A stretch of 64,000 nt of DNA from Chitinophaga horti (GCF_022867795.2 NZ_CP107006.1:186001-250000); one strand, 5' to 3'; shown: positions 16,434-26,659, counted from the stretch's first letter. Numbers and translations: made by a program. The notes: generated by a model from the sequence alone, not told the origin.

Positions 16434-17927
16434 ATGAACAAATCCACTCAATATATACTTTCGCTCGACCTCAGCTCCAGTGCAGCAGGCGTTGTACTGT
16501 TCAATCACGAGGGAAAAGTGGTAAAGCAATTACAGAAAGAATACGACAAATATTATCCGCAACCCGGCTGGATAGAAGTTGATCCCAACGAGATCTGGTT
16601 CACGATGCTATCGGTGATCGAAGAGCTGTGGGAAGAAACCGGCGTGCAGCCCTCGGCCATTGCCGGTATCGGCATCGCCAACCAACGCGAAACCACCGTA
16701 ATATGGGATAAGGCCAGCGGGTTGCCCGTGTACAATGCTATCGTATGGCAGGACAGGCGCACCTCCAAACTGTGCGACGACTTCCGCTACCAGGGCTTTA
16801 CCGAAATGATCCGAGAAAAAACCGGGTTAATTCTCGATGCTTATTTCTCTGCCAGTAAGATCAGCTGGATACTGGATAACGTAGAAGGTGCGCGCATCCG
16901 CGCTGAGCAGGGACAACTCGCATTTGGTACCATCGACTCCTGGCTGATATGGAAACTCACCGGCGGTAAAAAACATGTGACCGATGTAACCAATGCCTCG
17001 CGCACCATGTTGTTCAACATTCATGAATTGAACTGGGACGCAGACCTGTTAAAGCTTTTCGGTATTCCATATCGTTTGTTACCCGAGATCTGCAGCAATA
17101 GCGAAATCATTGCCCATACCGCCCCGGCATTGTTCGATGCCGCTATTCCCATTGCAGGTGTGGCCGGCGACCAGCAGGCAGCTCTGTTCGGACAACTATG
17201 CCTGGAACCGGGAATGGTGAAAAATACTTACGGCAGCGGATGTTTCGCCCTCATGAACATTGGTAGCGAACCAATCATCTCCCGTCACAACCTGCTCACA
17301 ACCGTCGCCTGGAAAATTAATGGCCAGGTCACCTACGCCCTGGAAGGCAGCGTGTTCGGCGGCAGCTCTGTGTTCCGCTGGATCCGTGATGGCCTCGGCC
17401 TTATCGAATCAACCGCCGAAATAGAAGCCCTTGCGCAAACCGAGCCCGATAACGGCGGCGTGCTGTTCGTACCCGCCCTCAGCGGACTTGGCGCTCCCTA
17501 CTGGGATCCCTACGCCCGTGGTATGATCATCGGCATTACCCGCGGCACCTCCGCTGGTCACATTGCCCGCGCTTCGCTGGAAGGCGTGGCCCTCGGCATT
17601 TATGACGCATTACAGGCTATGGAAAAAGACAGCGGCCGCACCATCTCCGAACTCCGTGTAGACGGTACTTCCGCCGGTTACGACTTCTTCATGCAGATGC
17701 AAACCGACATCCTCGAATATCCCATCACCCGCCCGGAAGTAATGCCCGTAGGCGCCGTTGGCGTGGCTTACCTGGCAGCGCTGGCGACAGGCTTCTGGGA
17801 GCTGGATGATGTGAAGGGACAATATCGTGCAGGTAAAACGTTCCATCCCGATGCAGGGAATGACGCTGCGGCGGTGAAGCAGAAGTGGCAAAAGGCGATT
17901 GCGCGGGTGAAGAATTGGGATTTGTAG
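16434..17927 (+). CDS. glpK: Glycerol kinase (FGGY family)
   Basis: 497 residues, the normal length. It converts glycerol and ATP to sn-glycerol-3-phosphate in the cytoplasm. Substrate residues are in place: NQRET (Arg-Glu pair), DAYFSASKI (Tyr) and AGDQQAALFGQ (Asp base). The end signature region (GLGAPYWDPYARG, then TRGTSAGHIARASLEG) is typical. Odd: the N-terminal phosphate loop, usually DQGTTSSR, reads DLSSSAAG. Several ATP-contacting Thr/Ser/Arg positions have thus changed, so activity or phosphate donor should not be taken for granted. Followed by glpD after a terminator, so the two are probably separate transcripts. Confidence 0.92.
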   Translation: MNKSTQYILSLDLSSSAAGVVLFNHEGKVVKQLQKEYDKYYPQPGWIEVDPNEIWFTMLSVIEELWEETGVQPSAIAGIGIANQRETTVIWDKASGLPVYNAIVWQDRRTSKLCDDFRYQGFTEMIREKTGLILDAYFSASKISWILDNVEGARIRAEQGQLAFGTIDSWLIWKLTGGKKHVTDVTNASRTMLFNIHELNWDADLLKLFGIPYRLLPEICSNSEIIAHTAPALFDAAIPIAGVAGDQQAALFGQLCLEPGMVKNTYGSGCFALMNIGSEPIISRHNLLTTVAWKINGQVTYALEGSVFGGSSVFRWIRDGLGLIESTAEIEALAQTEPDNGGVLFVPALSGLGAPYWDPYARGMIIGITRGTSAGHIARASLEGVALGIYDALQAMEKDSGRTISELRVDGTSAGYDFFMQMQTDILEYPITRPEVMPVGAVGVAYLAALATGFWELDDVKGQYRAGKTFHPDAGNDAAAVKQKWQKAIARVKNWDL

Positions 17928-18247
17928 GGGATTATAGTGATGTAATCAACATAGTCAACTTTATGTTCAACGCCTGATTCGTTTTTACAAGTTCTTTTCA
18001 GGCACTGCAACCTGCGGTGCCTTTTTCACGATACTATTTCGCTACTAAGAGTATCAGCTTGCTGGAAAGAAGCATGCACTGCCTCTCCGCATTGCTTTTT
18101 CATTAATACTATTTTACCCCCACCTCCCCCAAAATTAACGCTCCTCCAATAAATATCTACATTTTCACACGCTGTATCGTATTCCGATGTACCTTGTATT
18201 GAAATGCGAGTATCTTTACAATGTACTAGCTAAAATCAAACAATGGT
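17928..18247 (+). other. Intergenic region glpK-glpD
   Basis: 320 bases: the glpK terminator at 18000-18026, then AT-rich sequence. A TATCTTTA at 18211-18218 preceded by TTG at 18194-18196 is a possible glpD promoter with a short spacer. No gene seen. Confidence 0.4.
18000..18026 (+). terminator. Intrinsic terminator of glpK
   Basis: AGGCAC (18000-18005) pairs with GTGCCT (18017-18022), followed by TTTT. Located about 75 bases past the glpK stop. Confidence 0.65.
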
Positions 18248-19822
18248 ATGACCAGGGAAGCGGCTATCGGAGAATTGAACAGCAAGGTGAATGCAGGCGA
18301 CGAGTGGGACTTAGTGATCATCGGCGGCGGAGCTACCGGCCTCGGTGCCGCTTTGGAAGCCGTTACACGCGGATACAAAACGTTACTCGTAGAACAGTCG
18401 GATTTTGCGAAATCAACTTCGAGCAAAAGCACGAAGCTGGTGCACGGCGGGGTGCGTTACCTCGCACAGGGTGACGTAGCACTGGTGCGCGAAGCCAGCA
18501 TCGAGCGCGGATTACTTACCAAAAACGCACCGCACCTGGTACATAACACTTCTTTCGTCATACCGGCTTACTCGCTATGGGATAGCATTATGTATACAGT
18601 TGGCCTTAAGCTGTACGACTGGATGGCAGGACGCTTAAGTCTTGGCCGCTCGCGGCATATTTCGAAACGCGAAACGCTGCAACGCCTGCCCACACTGGCT
18701 ACCAATAAACTATCTTCTGGCATTCTTTATCACGACGGGCAGTTCGACGATTCACGGCTGGCGATTAACCTGGTGCAAACCATCGCGGAGCATGGTGGAT
18801 TGGTGCTGAACTATATGAAGGTGACTGGTCTGCAGAAAAATAGTAACGGCCGCATTGAAAAGGTAAAGTTGCAGGACGTGGAAACGAATACTACGTACGA
18901 AGTAAAAACCCGTGGAGTTATTAATGCCACGGGGGTTTTTGCGGATGATGTGTTACGCATGGACAATCCGGAAGCGCGGCATAGCATCGCTGCCAGTCAG
19001 GGTGTACATCTTGTGCTGGACCGCGAGTTCCTGCCGGGTAACGACGCGCTCATGATCCCGAAAACAAGTGACGGCCGTGTGTTGTTCGCAGTGCCCTGGC
19101 ATAACAAAGTGGTGGTGGGCACGACGGATACGCCGGTAAAGGCGATCAGCCTGGATCCGGAAGCGCTGGAGCAGGAGATCAGTTTTATCCTGGCGACAGC
19201 GGGAGCTTACTTATCTAAACCGCCACAACGTGCCGATGTACGTAGTGTATGGGCCGGACTAAGGCCATTAGCTGCGCCGCAAGGCAATAATGAAAAGACA
19301 AAAGAGATTTCGAGAAGTCATAAAATTACGGTGTCGCCGGCTGGCCTGATTACGATCATCGGCGGTAAATGGACGACCTTCCGCAAAATGGCGGAAGATG
19401 TGATCGACAAACTGGAAGAATCGCATGGATGGCCCGTTACCAGGTCTGTTACAGACCGCCTGCCCCTGCATGGTGCCACAGAACGCGTGGATTTTGATAG
19501 CCCGATGTACTTCTATGGTGCCGACGCCCCGCAGGTGGAAGCACTGGCGAAACAGGAACCGGCCCTTGAAGAGGTGCTGAGCAGCGGGTTAGGCATCATA
19601 AAGGCGCAGGTAATATGGGCTGCAAGAAACGAAATGGCGCGCACCGTGGAAGATGTGCTGGCGCGCCGTATCCGTGCGCTGTTCCTCGACGCCCGCGAAG
19701 CTGTGCGCATCGCGCCGCAGGTGGCTGCTATGCTGGCCGCTGAACTGGGCTACGACCAACAATGGGAAGCGCAACAACTCAGGGAATTTAATGAACTCGC
19801 AAAGACTTATATGTTGAACTAA
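18248..19822 (+). CDS. glpD: FAD-dependent glycerol-3-phosphate dehydrogenase
   Basis: 524 residues. Oxidises sn-glycerol-3-phosphate to dihydroxyacetone phosphate, passing electrons to membrane quinones. Seen: the Rossmann FAD site VIIGGGATGLGAALEAVTRG (about residues 21-40), the FAD-linked SKSTKLVHGGVRYLAQGD motif, a second GINATG-like element (GVINATGVFADD), and the C-terminal DAO_C helical domain with ARNEMARTVEDVLARR. Length and motifs are normal. With glpK it makes a complete route from glycerol to glycolysis. No glpF permease is present nearby. Confidence 0.95.
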   Translation: MTREAAIGELNSKVNAGDEWDLVIIGGGATGLGAALEAVTRGYKTLLVEQSDFAKSTSSKSTKLVHGGVRYLAQGDVALVREASIERGLLTKNAPHLVHNTSFVIPAYSLWDSIMYTVGLKLYDWMAGRLSLGRSRHISKRETLQRLPTLATNKLSSGILYHDGQFDDSRLAINLVQTIAEHGGLVLNYMKVTGLQKNSNGRIEKVKLQDVETNTTYEVKTRGVINATGVFADDVLRMDNPEARHSIAASQGVHLVLDREFLPGNDALMIPKTSDGRVLFAVPWHNKVVVGTTDTPVKAISLDPEALEQEISFILATAGAYLSKPPQRADVRSVWAGLRPLAAPQGNNEKTKEISRSHKITVSPAGLITIIGGKWTTFRKMAEDVIDKLEESHGWPVTRSVTDRLPLHGATERVDFDSPMYFYGADAPQVEALAKQEPALEEVLSSGLGIIKAQVIWAARNEMARTVEDVLARRIRALFLDAREAVRIAPQVAAMLAAELGYDQQWEAQQLREFNELAKTYMLN

Positions 19823-20047
19823 AGGACTGATAGAACAGGCATTCACGTCATGCTGAATTGAAGACCACGTTATCGGGAACAACCAAAAATCTGATATATC
19901 CTTTTACGCCGCGGCCGCAGGCATTCACCACGTAACAACAGGCCGGCCGCAGCTCTCCGACGAATGTTAAGAATAACAGCCAGGCTCCGCCAGGAAGAAA
20001 AACCACGCACGCCGGTAACAGAACTTAATACAAAAATCAATTGTTGA

Positions 20048-23000
20048 ATGAAACACTTTTTACTATTCCTCACCTGCCTGCAGCTGTGTATTGGCGGCAT
20101 GGTGCACGGTAACAACACAACACATCCCGCCTCCGGCCAACAGGAGGGAGATGTGGTGGTAAGGGGCACGGTTACAGGCGAAAAAGGCGAAGCGCTGTTC
20201 GGAGTGTCCGTGCATCTCAAAGGCTCTACCAAAGGAGCTACTACGGATAAAGACGGTAAATACCTGATTACACTGCCTTCCACAGGCGGTGTGCTGGTGT
20301 TCTCTTACATGGGCTTCATCGCGCGCGAAGAGAATATTAAAACAACGCGGGTGTTTAATGTTTCTCTCAAACAAGATCCCAAGGCACTCAACGAAGTGGT
20401 GGTAACGGCGCTCGGCATCAAACGGGATGAAAAGGCGCTGGGTTACGCCGCTACGGTGGTGAAAGGCGATCAGCTGACGGAAGCATTGCCGAGTAACTGG
20501 ACGGATGCGCTGTCCGGTAAAGTGGCCGGTCTTAACCTGGTCCGCTCGAACGGTGGCCCCACAGGTTCTATCAAAATTATCCTCCGTGGTGAAAATAACC
20601 TCACCGGTAACAACGAAGCGTTGGTCGTAGTAGACGGTGTGATCGTTAGTGGCGGCGGTGTTGGCGGCAGTGGCCGGCGCACGGCGCAGGTGGGAGAGGC
20701 GGCTTACGGTACAGGCAGCGATAATATGCCGGCCGACTATGGCAGTGGTCTCAATGACATTAACCCGGAAGATATTGAAAACATTACGGTGCTGAAAGGC
20801 CCGGGTGCAGCGGCTTTGTACGGACAAAACGGCGCAAACGGAGCGATCATCATCACTACGAAAGCAGGTAGCACTAAAAAGAAAGGACTCGGTATCACAG
20901 TAAACTCCAACGGTTCCATGGAAACGGTTAACCGCTGGCCCGACCTGCAATATGAATATGGCCAGGGTACGGGCGGCAGCAGTTATTACTCGTACGGCGC
21001 CTCGGCCGACGGTAACAGCACATCGGCCACCAGCTCTGCTTACGGCCCGCGTTTCGCCGGACAAATGTACTTCCAGTACGACCCAACGATCCAGGACCCC
21101 GGTAAGGAAAGAACGCTGTGGAAACCGTACGTGAACTCTACCCGCAAATATTTCCAGCCTGGTAAAACACTTACTAATTCTATCAGCATGGACGGTGGTA
21201 ACGACAAAACATCGGCACGTTTCTCCATCACCAATGTGCAGAACAGCTGGATCATGCCTAACACCGGCTACAAACGTACCACCCTGGCCTTGTCAGTAAA
21301 CTCCAAAGCAACGGACAAGCTCACGATCGCTACCAAGATCAACTATACCAATAAGAACAGCGATAACCTTCCCGGCACCGGTTATGGTAACCAGTCGATC
21401 ATGTACTGGTATATCTTCTGGCAGCCGAATGCTGATCTTAACTGGCTGCGTAACTACTGGCAGATTGGTAAAGAGAAACGGGCGATCGAATTCCCGTTCA
21501 GCTCTTTCCCGGAAAACCCTTATGCTATCGCGTATGAATTCCTGAACCAGTCTGACCGTGACGCAGTAACCGCGAATGCGACAGCTACTTATACTTTTAG
21601 TAAGGAGCTCAGTTTGCAGGTGCGTGCGTCGACTGACCTCAGTTACGAGCGCCGTGCGCAGTTGCGGCCTTATGATGCAGGCAGCCGTCTTCCCAAAGGC
21701 AGCTACCGCACACAAAATATCTTCTCGCAAGAGGTAACGGCCGACTGGTTACTGAAGTATGCGAAAAAGCTGAATAAAGACTTCGACATCTCTGCTACAT
21801 TAGGTGGTAGCGCAATGCGAAACTTTTACAATAAGGATGAAGTGCGCGCGGATTCTCTCACGGTGCCTGGCGTATACAACATGGCTAACTCAAAAGGTCC
21901 TAAAATCACCCTGCCGATTGTTTCACGTTTCGGCCTGAACAGCTTCTATGGCTTGTTTTCCGCTTCTTACAGAGATTATTTGTTTGTGGATGTAACCGGC
22001 CGCCAGGACTGGAATAGTACACTGGCTACACCGCAGCGTACGGATAATGCCGGCTTCTTTTACACCTCCGCAAACCTAAGTTTCGTGCTCTCCGAAGTAA
22101 CGAAACTGCCGTCGATGTTCGATTTTGCCAAGCTGCGTTTCTCCGCATCCAGCGTAGGTAGCGGCGGTACAATACCCTATTACACAGCATATGGTTACGA
22201 AAGCCCGTTGAACTTCGACGGTTATGCACAAAACCCCAACCTGATCACTAACCCGAACCTGAAACCTTTGCGCACAGTGACCTACGAAGTGGGTGCTGCC
22301 GCCAAGTTCCTGAAAGGCCGGGCCGGACTGGATGTGGCCTACTACATTGGTACTACGAAAGACCAGATCCTTACACGTACGCTGGATCGTTCTTCCGGCT
22401 GGCCATGGGCAGTGATCAATACCGGTACGGTACGTAACAAGGGCTTTGAATTATCGCTGAACGGCACACCGGTATCTACCAAAAACTTTAAATGGAATAC
22501 CAGTGTTAACTACTCCACCAACCGTAACCGCATCGTAGATCTCCCGGATAGTTCGGTAGTGTTACGTACCGGCCCTATCGGTGGCGGACAGATCGTGGCA
22601 AAAGTAGGCGGCAGCATGGGCGACCTGTACGGTCGCGGATATTTAAGAGCGCCTGATGGACAAATCGTATACGATCCTACCAATGGCTTCGCACGATTGG
22701 CGAATGATGTACTATATCTCGGTAACACGATGCCTAAAGGTAAAATTGGCTTTAGCAACGATTTCAGTTACCGCCAGTTCCGTTTAAGCATGTTGTTCGA
22801 TGCACAGTGGGGAGCAGTTGCACATTCACTCATGCATCATAAATTATCGGAGCAGGGTAAAACGACCAACACGCTGCCCGGCCGCGCCAGTGGCCTTATT
22901 GGCAAAGGTGTAATGGAAGACCAGGATGGTAAGTACGTACCTAACACAGTGGTAGCGACCGACGTGGATTATTACTATCGCTCTCATTGGGGCATTGATA

Positions 23001-23269
23001 ACGCGGAAGGTAACACGTTCTCTACCGACTTCATCAAGTTCAGGGAAGCGCGTATTGATTATACCATTAAACCCGCCGTGTTGAAGAGAACTGGTTTACA
23101 ACGTGTAACCGTTGGGGTGTATGGACGTAACCTGTTCATCTGGTCGCCATGGCCGATGTTCGATCCCGAGTTTGGTACCATCAGCGGTACAGATATCGTA
23201 CAGGGATTTGAGATCGCGCAATTCCCGTCTACCCGCACCTTTGGCTTCAACGTGATTATCGGACTTTAA
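20048..23269 (+). CDS. SusC/RagA-family TonB-dependent outer-membrane transporter
   Basis: 1073 residues. Signal peptide at 1-22, a carboxypeptidase-regulatory-like beta-sandwich at about 38-113 (GVSVHLKGSTKGATTDKDG), the SusC signature VVVTALGIKRDEKALGYA, a TonB plug (LSGKVAGL to GANGAIIITTK) and a 22-strand barrel ending in aromatic-rich FGFNVIIGL. It would import a bulky substrate with the SusD lipoprotein encoded 5 bases downstream. Context (glpK/glpD upstream, two phosphoesterases downstream) suggests a phosphodiester or glycerol-containing ligand rather than a polysaccharide; no glycoside hydrolase is present. No anti-sigma or ECF sigma gene is adjacent. Confidence 0.93.
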   Translation: MKHFLLFLTCLQLCIGGMVHGNNTTHPASGQQEGDVVVRGTVTGEKGEALFGVSVHLKGSTKGATTDKDGKYLITLPSTGGVLVFSYMGFIAREENIKTTRVFNVSLKQDPKALNEVVVTALGIKRDEKALGYAATVVKGDQLTEALPSNWTDALSGKVAGLNLVRSNGGPTGSIKIILRGENNLTGNNEALVVVDGVIVSGGGVGGSGRRTAQVGEAAYGTGSDNMPADYGSGLNDINPEDIENITVLKGPGAAALYGQNGANGAIIITTKAGSTKKKGLGITVNSNGSMETVNRWPDLQYEYGQGTGGSSYYSYGASADGNSTSATSSAYGPRFAGQMYFQYDPTIQDPGKERTLWKPYVNSTRKYFQPGKTLTNSISMDGGNDKTSARFSITNVQNSWIMPNTGYKRTTLALSVNSKATDKLTIATKINYTNKNSDNLPGTGYGNQSIMYWYIFWQPNADLNWLRNYWQIGKEKRAIEFPFSSFPENPYAIAYEFLNQSDRDAVTANATATYTFSKELSLQVRASTDLSYERRAQLRPYDAGSRLPKGSYRTQNIFSQEVTADWLLKYAKKLNKDFDISATLGGSAMRNFYNKDEVRADSLTVPGVYNMANSKGPKITLPIVSRFGLNSFYGLFSASYRDYLFVDVTGRQDWNSTLATPQRTDNAGFFYTSANLSFVLSEVTKLPSMFDFAKLRFSASSVGSGGTIPYYTAYGYESPLNFDGYAQNPNLITNPNLKPLRTVTYEVGAAAKFLKGRAGLDVAYYIGTTKDQILTRTLDRSSGWPWAVINTGTVRNKGFELSLNGTPVSTKNFKWNTSVNYSTNRNRIVDLPDSSVVLRTGPIGGGQIVAKVGGSMGDLYGRGYLRAPDGQIVYDPTNGFARLANDVLYLGNTMPKGKIGFSNDFSYRQFRLSMLFDAQWGAVAHSLMHHKLSEQGKTTNTLPGRASGLIGKGVMEDQDGKYVPNTVVATDVDYYYRSHWGIDNAEGNTFSTDFIKFREARIDYTIKPAVLKRTGLQRVTVGVYGRNLFIWSPWPMFDPEFGTISGTDIVQGFEIAQFPSTRTFGFNVIIGL

Positions 23270-23274
23270 TCTGC

Positions 23275-24801
23275 ATGAACATGAAACAACTTACTTATAA
23301 GCTATCTGCGGCGTTCGTATTGGCAGTACTGCTGCTGACCGGCTGTACCAAAGATTTCAAGAAACTGAATACGAGCCCGAACAATACTACTGATGTATTG
23401 CCCGGACAACTGCTGGCGCCCGCTCTGGTAAACACGCTCACGTACAACCTGTCGCGCAACCGCAACTTCAACAATGAACTGATGCAGGTGACGGTGGATA
23501 TGAACGATGGCGAGGGCCGCGTGTTCCGCTACGACTTCAATAATACCTGGGCCGATTACCTGTATAACAACTGGTACATCCAGCTCACCAACTTAAAGGA
23601 TATGTACCGCCTGGCTGCCGACACAACCAGTCCGGAGTACAATAAAACGTATATGGGCATTTCGCTCATCTGCCAGTCATGGATCTATTCCCTGCTTACA
23701 GATGCCTATGGCGACGTGCCTTTCCGCCGCTCTAACCTGGGCCGCGACAGTCTCATTTATGAGCCGCAGTTTGATCAGCAGAAGGATATATACGCCGGCA
23801 TCTTCGACAACCTGGAGCGGGCTAACGTACTGTTGAGTACCAGCCAGGCTATTGATCCCGCGTTTGATCCGGTGTATAACGGTGCGGTGTTAAACTGGCG
23901 TAAGTTCGGCAACTCGCTCTACCTGCGACTGCTGCTGCGTATTTCCGGTAAACAGGAGGTGGCGCAACAAGCGATCGCCAAGTTCCAGGAGATTGCAGGT
24001 GATCCTTTGGATTACCCGATTATCACGACTACTGCGGAATCTGCGATACTAAAGTGGACGGGCAAAGCGCCCTTCCAGAACCCGCTCACAACCGCAGTGC
24101 GTGAGCAGGACTACCGCGCACCAGGTATTGCGAGTTTCTTTATTGATCATCTCGTTGCCTGGAACGATCCGCGTATCAACATATCACTTGGTGCAAACGG
24201 GATTAACCGCTGGGGCATCGCACAGTCTACAGAAGGCTTTAAAGGCGTGCCCAGTGGTTATTTACCAGGACAAGGCGGCGCGAAGAAATCATATTTCCTG
24301 TCTAACACATCTACCACCTCCATGCAAACCGATCCGCTGGCAGGTATGATCCTGAATGTGGCAGAAGTAAAACTGATGCTCGCCGAAGCAACGGTGAAAG
24401 GCTGGTTGACAGCCACGCCTGCAGCTACTTACTACAACGACGGAGCGCGACTGAGCATTCAGCAATGGATGCCTACCTGGAACGTGGATATTGTGACGCA
24501 CCTCACCAATGCAGATATGCAATGGAATGATGCGGAAACGCTGGAGGAGAAGATGGAAAAGATCCACCTGCAAAAATACTACGCACTGTTCATGACCGAC
24601 CTGCAACAGTGGTTCGAGTACCGTCGCACCGGTCATCCCAACCTGCCGAAAGGCCCGGGGCTGGCGAACAATGGCGTAATGCCGGCACGCTTCAATTACC
24701 CGGTGTATGTGCAATCGGCTAATCCAACGAATTATAAACTGGCCATAGCAGCGCAAGGTCCGGACGACATCTCCACACAAGTATGGTGGCAGAAACCGTA
24801 A
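23275..24801 (+). CDS. SusD/RagB-family surface lipoprotein (SusD-like_2 type)
   Basis: 508 residues with signal peptide and lipobox LLTGC (Cys near 23). TPR-like helices typical of SusD are visible (LICQSWIYSLLTDAYGDVPF, then the NLERANVLL region), plus the C-terminal NVAEVKLMLAEA and LQKYYALFMTDLQQWFEYRRTGHP signatures. It forms the lid on the adjacent SusC transporter and binds the ligand at the cell surface. Its stop overlaps the region of alternative starts for the next gene, indicating one operon. Confidence 0.93.
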   Translation: MNMKQLTYKLSAAFVLAVLLLTGCTKDFKKLNTSPNNTTDVLPGQLLAPALVNTLTYNLSRNRNFNNELMQVTVDMNDGEGRVFRYDFNNTWADYLYNNWYIQLTNLKDMYRLAADTTSPEYNKTYMGISLICQSWIYSLLTDAYGDVPFRRSNLGRDSLIYEPQFDQQKDIYAGIFDNLERANVLLSTSQAIDPAFDPVYNGAVLNWRKFGNSLYLRLLLRISGKQEVAQQAIAKFQEIAGDPLDYPIITTTAESAILKWTGKAPFQNPLTTAVREQDYRAPGIASFFIDHLVAWNDPRINISLGANGINRWGIAQSTEGFKGVPSGYLPGQGGAKKSYFLSNTSTTSMQTDPLAGMILNVAEVKLMLAEATVKGWLTATPAATYYNDGARLSIQQWMPTWNVDIVTHLTNADMQWNDAETLEEKMEKIHLQKYYALFMTDLQQWFEYRRTGHPNLPKGPGLANNGVMPARFNYPVYVQSANPTNYKLAIAAQGPDDISTQVWWQKP

Positions 24802-24809
24802 ATCAACTC

Positions 24810-26351
24810 ATGAAACAACGCATTATGAAGAATTTGCTGAAATATATCATCATATTGGTACTGGCGGCTGGCTGGTTCGCCTGTAACAAGGAGGGCAACT
24901 ACCCCGGTTCCTCCATCTATCCATACCTGCCCATCTTCGATCTCAGGAACGTTTACCAGGGCAAGGATGTAACGCTGTCGAAAGAAACGATGCTCGGCTG
25001 CGATAAGATCACGGGCGTAGTGATTTCTGATCACTCGGGCAAAAACCTGCCCGAAGGGTTACTGATTATGCAGGACTATCGCCGCCTGAACCTGCTGCGC
25101 GGTATTGCAATTGAACTGGGTGCGGCTGCGGCTGACTATGTGCCGGGCGACTCCATCGTGGTAGAGCTGGACGGCGCGGTGCTTACCCGTAAAAATGGCA
25201 TTCTGCAGATTACCGGGGTGACAACGACTGATATCACGAAAGTGGCGGCGAATGGCAGTATACCAAGGGTACGGGTGAACAGTAACCTCATCATCAACAA
25301 ACCGGAGGATTATGAAAGTGTAATGTCCGTGATCGTGAAAGGTACATTTGTTCCGCTACCGGCACCTGGCGACCAGTTTACGGGAACGCACATACTGAAC
25401 GACGGGTTTGGTAACCTGCCACTGGTAACCGCAGCTGGAGCTACGTTTGCGAGCGAGTTACTGCCTGCTATGTCTAATTACTCGGTGATCGTGCTTCGTA
25501 ATGAAGCAGGCGAACCACAACTGCATATGCGCACGAAAGCAGATTACGAGGTGTTCAGCGCTTCGCTGGAGCTGCAATCGCTGATCATCACCGGCTTTTT
25601 GAACGACCCCACCATGGACCCTGCGTCCGACGGTAACTATGAATACGTGCAGTTCAAAGCTACGAAGGATATCAACTTTGCTACGACGCCATATTCTATC
25701 GTAGTGAGCAATAACGCCGGCGCCTCTACGCCGATTGGTGTGCCTGCACAGGGCTGGGCTACGGGCGGACAGCGTACCTACAAGTTTAATATCGCCACCG
25801 GTTCCGTTACAAAAGGTGAGTTCTTTTATGTAGGCGGCCGGTTCAAAACCATTAATGGTGTGAACTCTACGGATATATCTGCCGCGAAATGGGTGACCAA
25901 TTATGACTACGTAGCCAAAGCCGGTGAAGGTTTCGGAAGTGCCAAGACCAACCTGATGGCCAATAGCGGCAATGCCTTTGGCATCGCGGTGTTTGAGGGC
26001 ACAACGGTAACAGCCGCTTCCACGCCGGTGGATGTGATTTTCATGGGCGGCGGCGGATCGCTGTATGCTGCGCCGGCTTCCGGTTACCGCATCAGTAATA
26101 ATGATTGGTACGATATACTCAATCCGTTGCAACCGAGTGTGCAACAGCCTTTCTTCCGCATGGGTACCAACAACCTGTTCCTGGCCTACAACGCCGGCGA
26201 TGCAGGTGCGTTCGTGATGCTTGGCGGCGAGTACAGCATTCCCCTCCGCAAATGGACGCAGGTGCGCTCGCAGCGGAATATTTTCCTGACTAAAACATCG
26301 GTGCTTACAGAGATCCAGAGCGATTCACTGTCGACGAAGATCGTGGAGTAG
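24810..26351 (+). CDS. DUF5689-domain surface lipoprotein of the SusCD operon
   Basis: About 513 residues from the ATG at 24810 (another ATG at 24825; a start at 24783 would overlap the susD stop and precede the signal peptide). Lipobox at GWFAC. The first half is a DUF5689 domain (MLGCDKITGVVISDHSGKN and GDSIVVELDGAVLTRKNGILQITG, OB-like strands). The second half is a lower-similarity beta-rich region with FMGGGGSLYAAPASGYRI. Known: DUF5689 proteins often accompany SusCD pairs and exported nucleases or phosphoesterases. Inference: an accessory ligand-binding protein on the cell surface. Confidence 0.82.
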   Translation: MKQRIMKNLLKYIIILVLAAGWFACNKEGNYPGSSIYPYLPIFDLRNVYQGKDVTLSKETMLGCDKITGVVISDHSGKNLPEGLLIMQDYRRLNLLRGIAIELGAAAADYVPGDSIVVELDGAVLTRKNGILQITGVTTTDITKVAANGSIPRVRVNSNLIINKPEDYESVMSVIVKGTFVPLPAPGDQFTGTHILNDGFGNLPLVTAAGATFASELLPAMSNYSVIVLRNEAGEPQLHMRTKADYEVFSASLELQSLIITGFLNDPTMDPASDGNYEYVQFKATKDINFATTPYSIVVSNNAGASTPIGVPAQGWATGGQRTYKFNIATGSVTKGEFFYVGGRFKTINGVNSTDISAAKWVTNYDYVAKAGEGFGSAKTNLMANSGNAFGIAVFEGTTVTAASTPVDVIFMGGGGSLYAAPASGYRISNNDWYDILNPLQPSVQQPFFRMGTNNLFLAYNAGDAGAFVMLGGEYSIPLRKWTQVRSQRNIFLTKTSVLTEIQSDSLSTKIVE

Positions 26352-26475
26352 CTTAATAATGATTGCACCAGCTTTACCTTTTTCCCCAACCGCCGTTGTG
26401 TCACTCCCTTCAACATCCGTGCAGGCCCCGGCCAGCACGCTGCCAAATGGATGTAGCCAACTAGCGGACAAAAAT

Positions 26476-26594
26476 AAATCGTCATTGCGAATGAAATGAC
26501 GCAAACTTCCGCGCTGATCTTCGCGTCCGTCTTCAGGCGGTTTTAGCGGAGACGGCACACGAAGTTTGCTTCCCGCCGGTCGCAATGACGATTT
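26476..26594. repeat. REP-like long imperfect palindrome
   Basis: Outer arms AAATCGTCATTGCG (26476-26489) and CGCAATGACGATTT (26581-26594) are exact inverse copies. Nested inside are GCAAACTTC (26501-26509) with GAAGTTTGC (26561-26569), and CCGTCT (26527-26532) with AGACGG (26550-26555). The TCATTGCGA...CGCAATGA theme is common in dispersed bacterial palindromic elements. It fills most of the 333-base gap between the SusCD operon and the phosphoesterase. Confidence 0.75.
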
Positions 26595-26659
26595 TTAAAC
26601 ATTCCCGAAACTTAGTGATTTCATAACACGACGTACATCGCCGCTAAATAGCCACCCGC

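Noticed and set aside
16434..17927. Xylulokinase or another FGGY sugar kinase instead of glycerol kinase
   Set aside because: Length, the NQRET and DAYFSASK motifs and linkage to glpD favour glycerol kinase despite the odd phosphate loop.
20063..21064. Long minus-strand open frame opposite the SusC gene
   Set aside because: Composition (Arg, His, Cys, Thr rich) and lack of any domain mark it as an antisense shadow of the plus-strand SusC, whose motifs are unambiguous.
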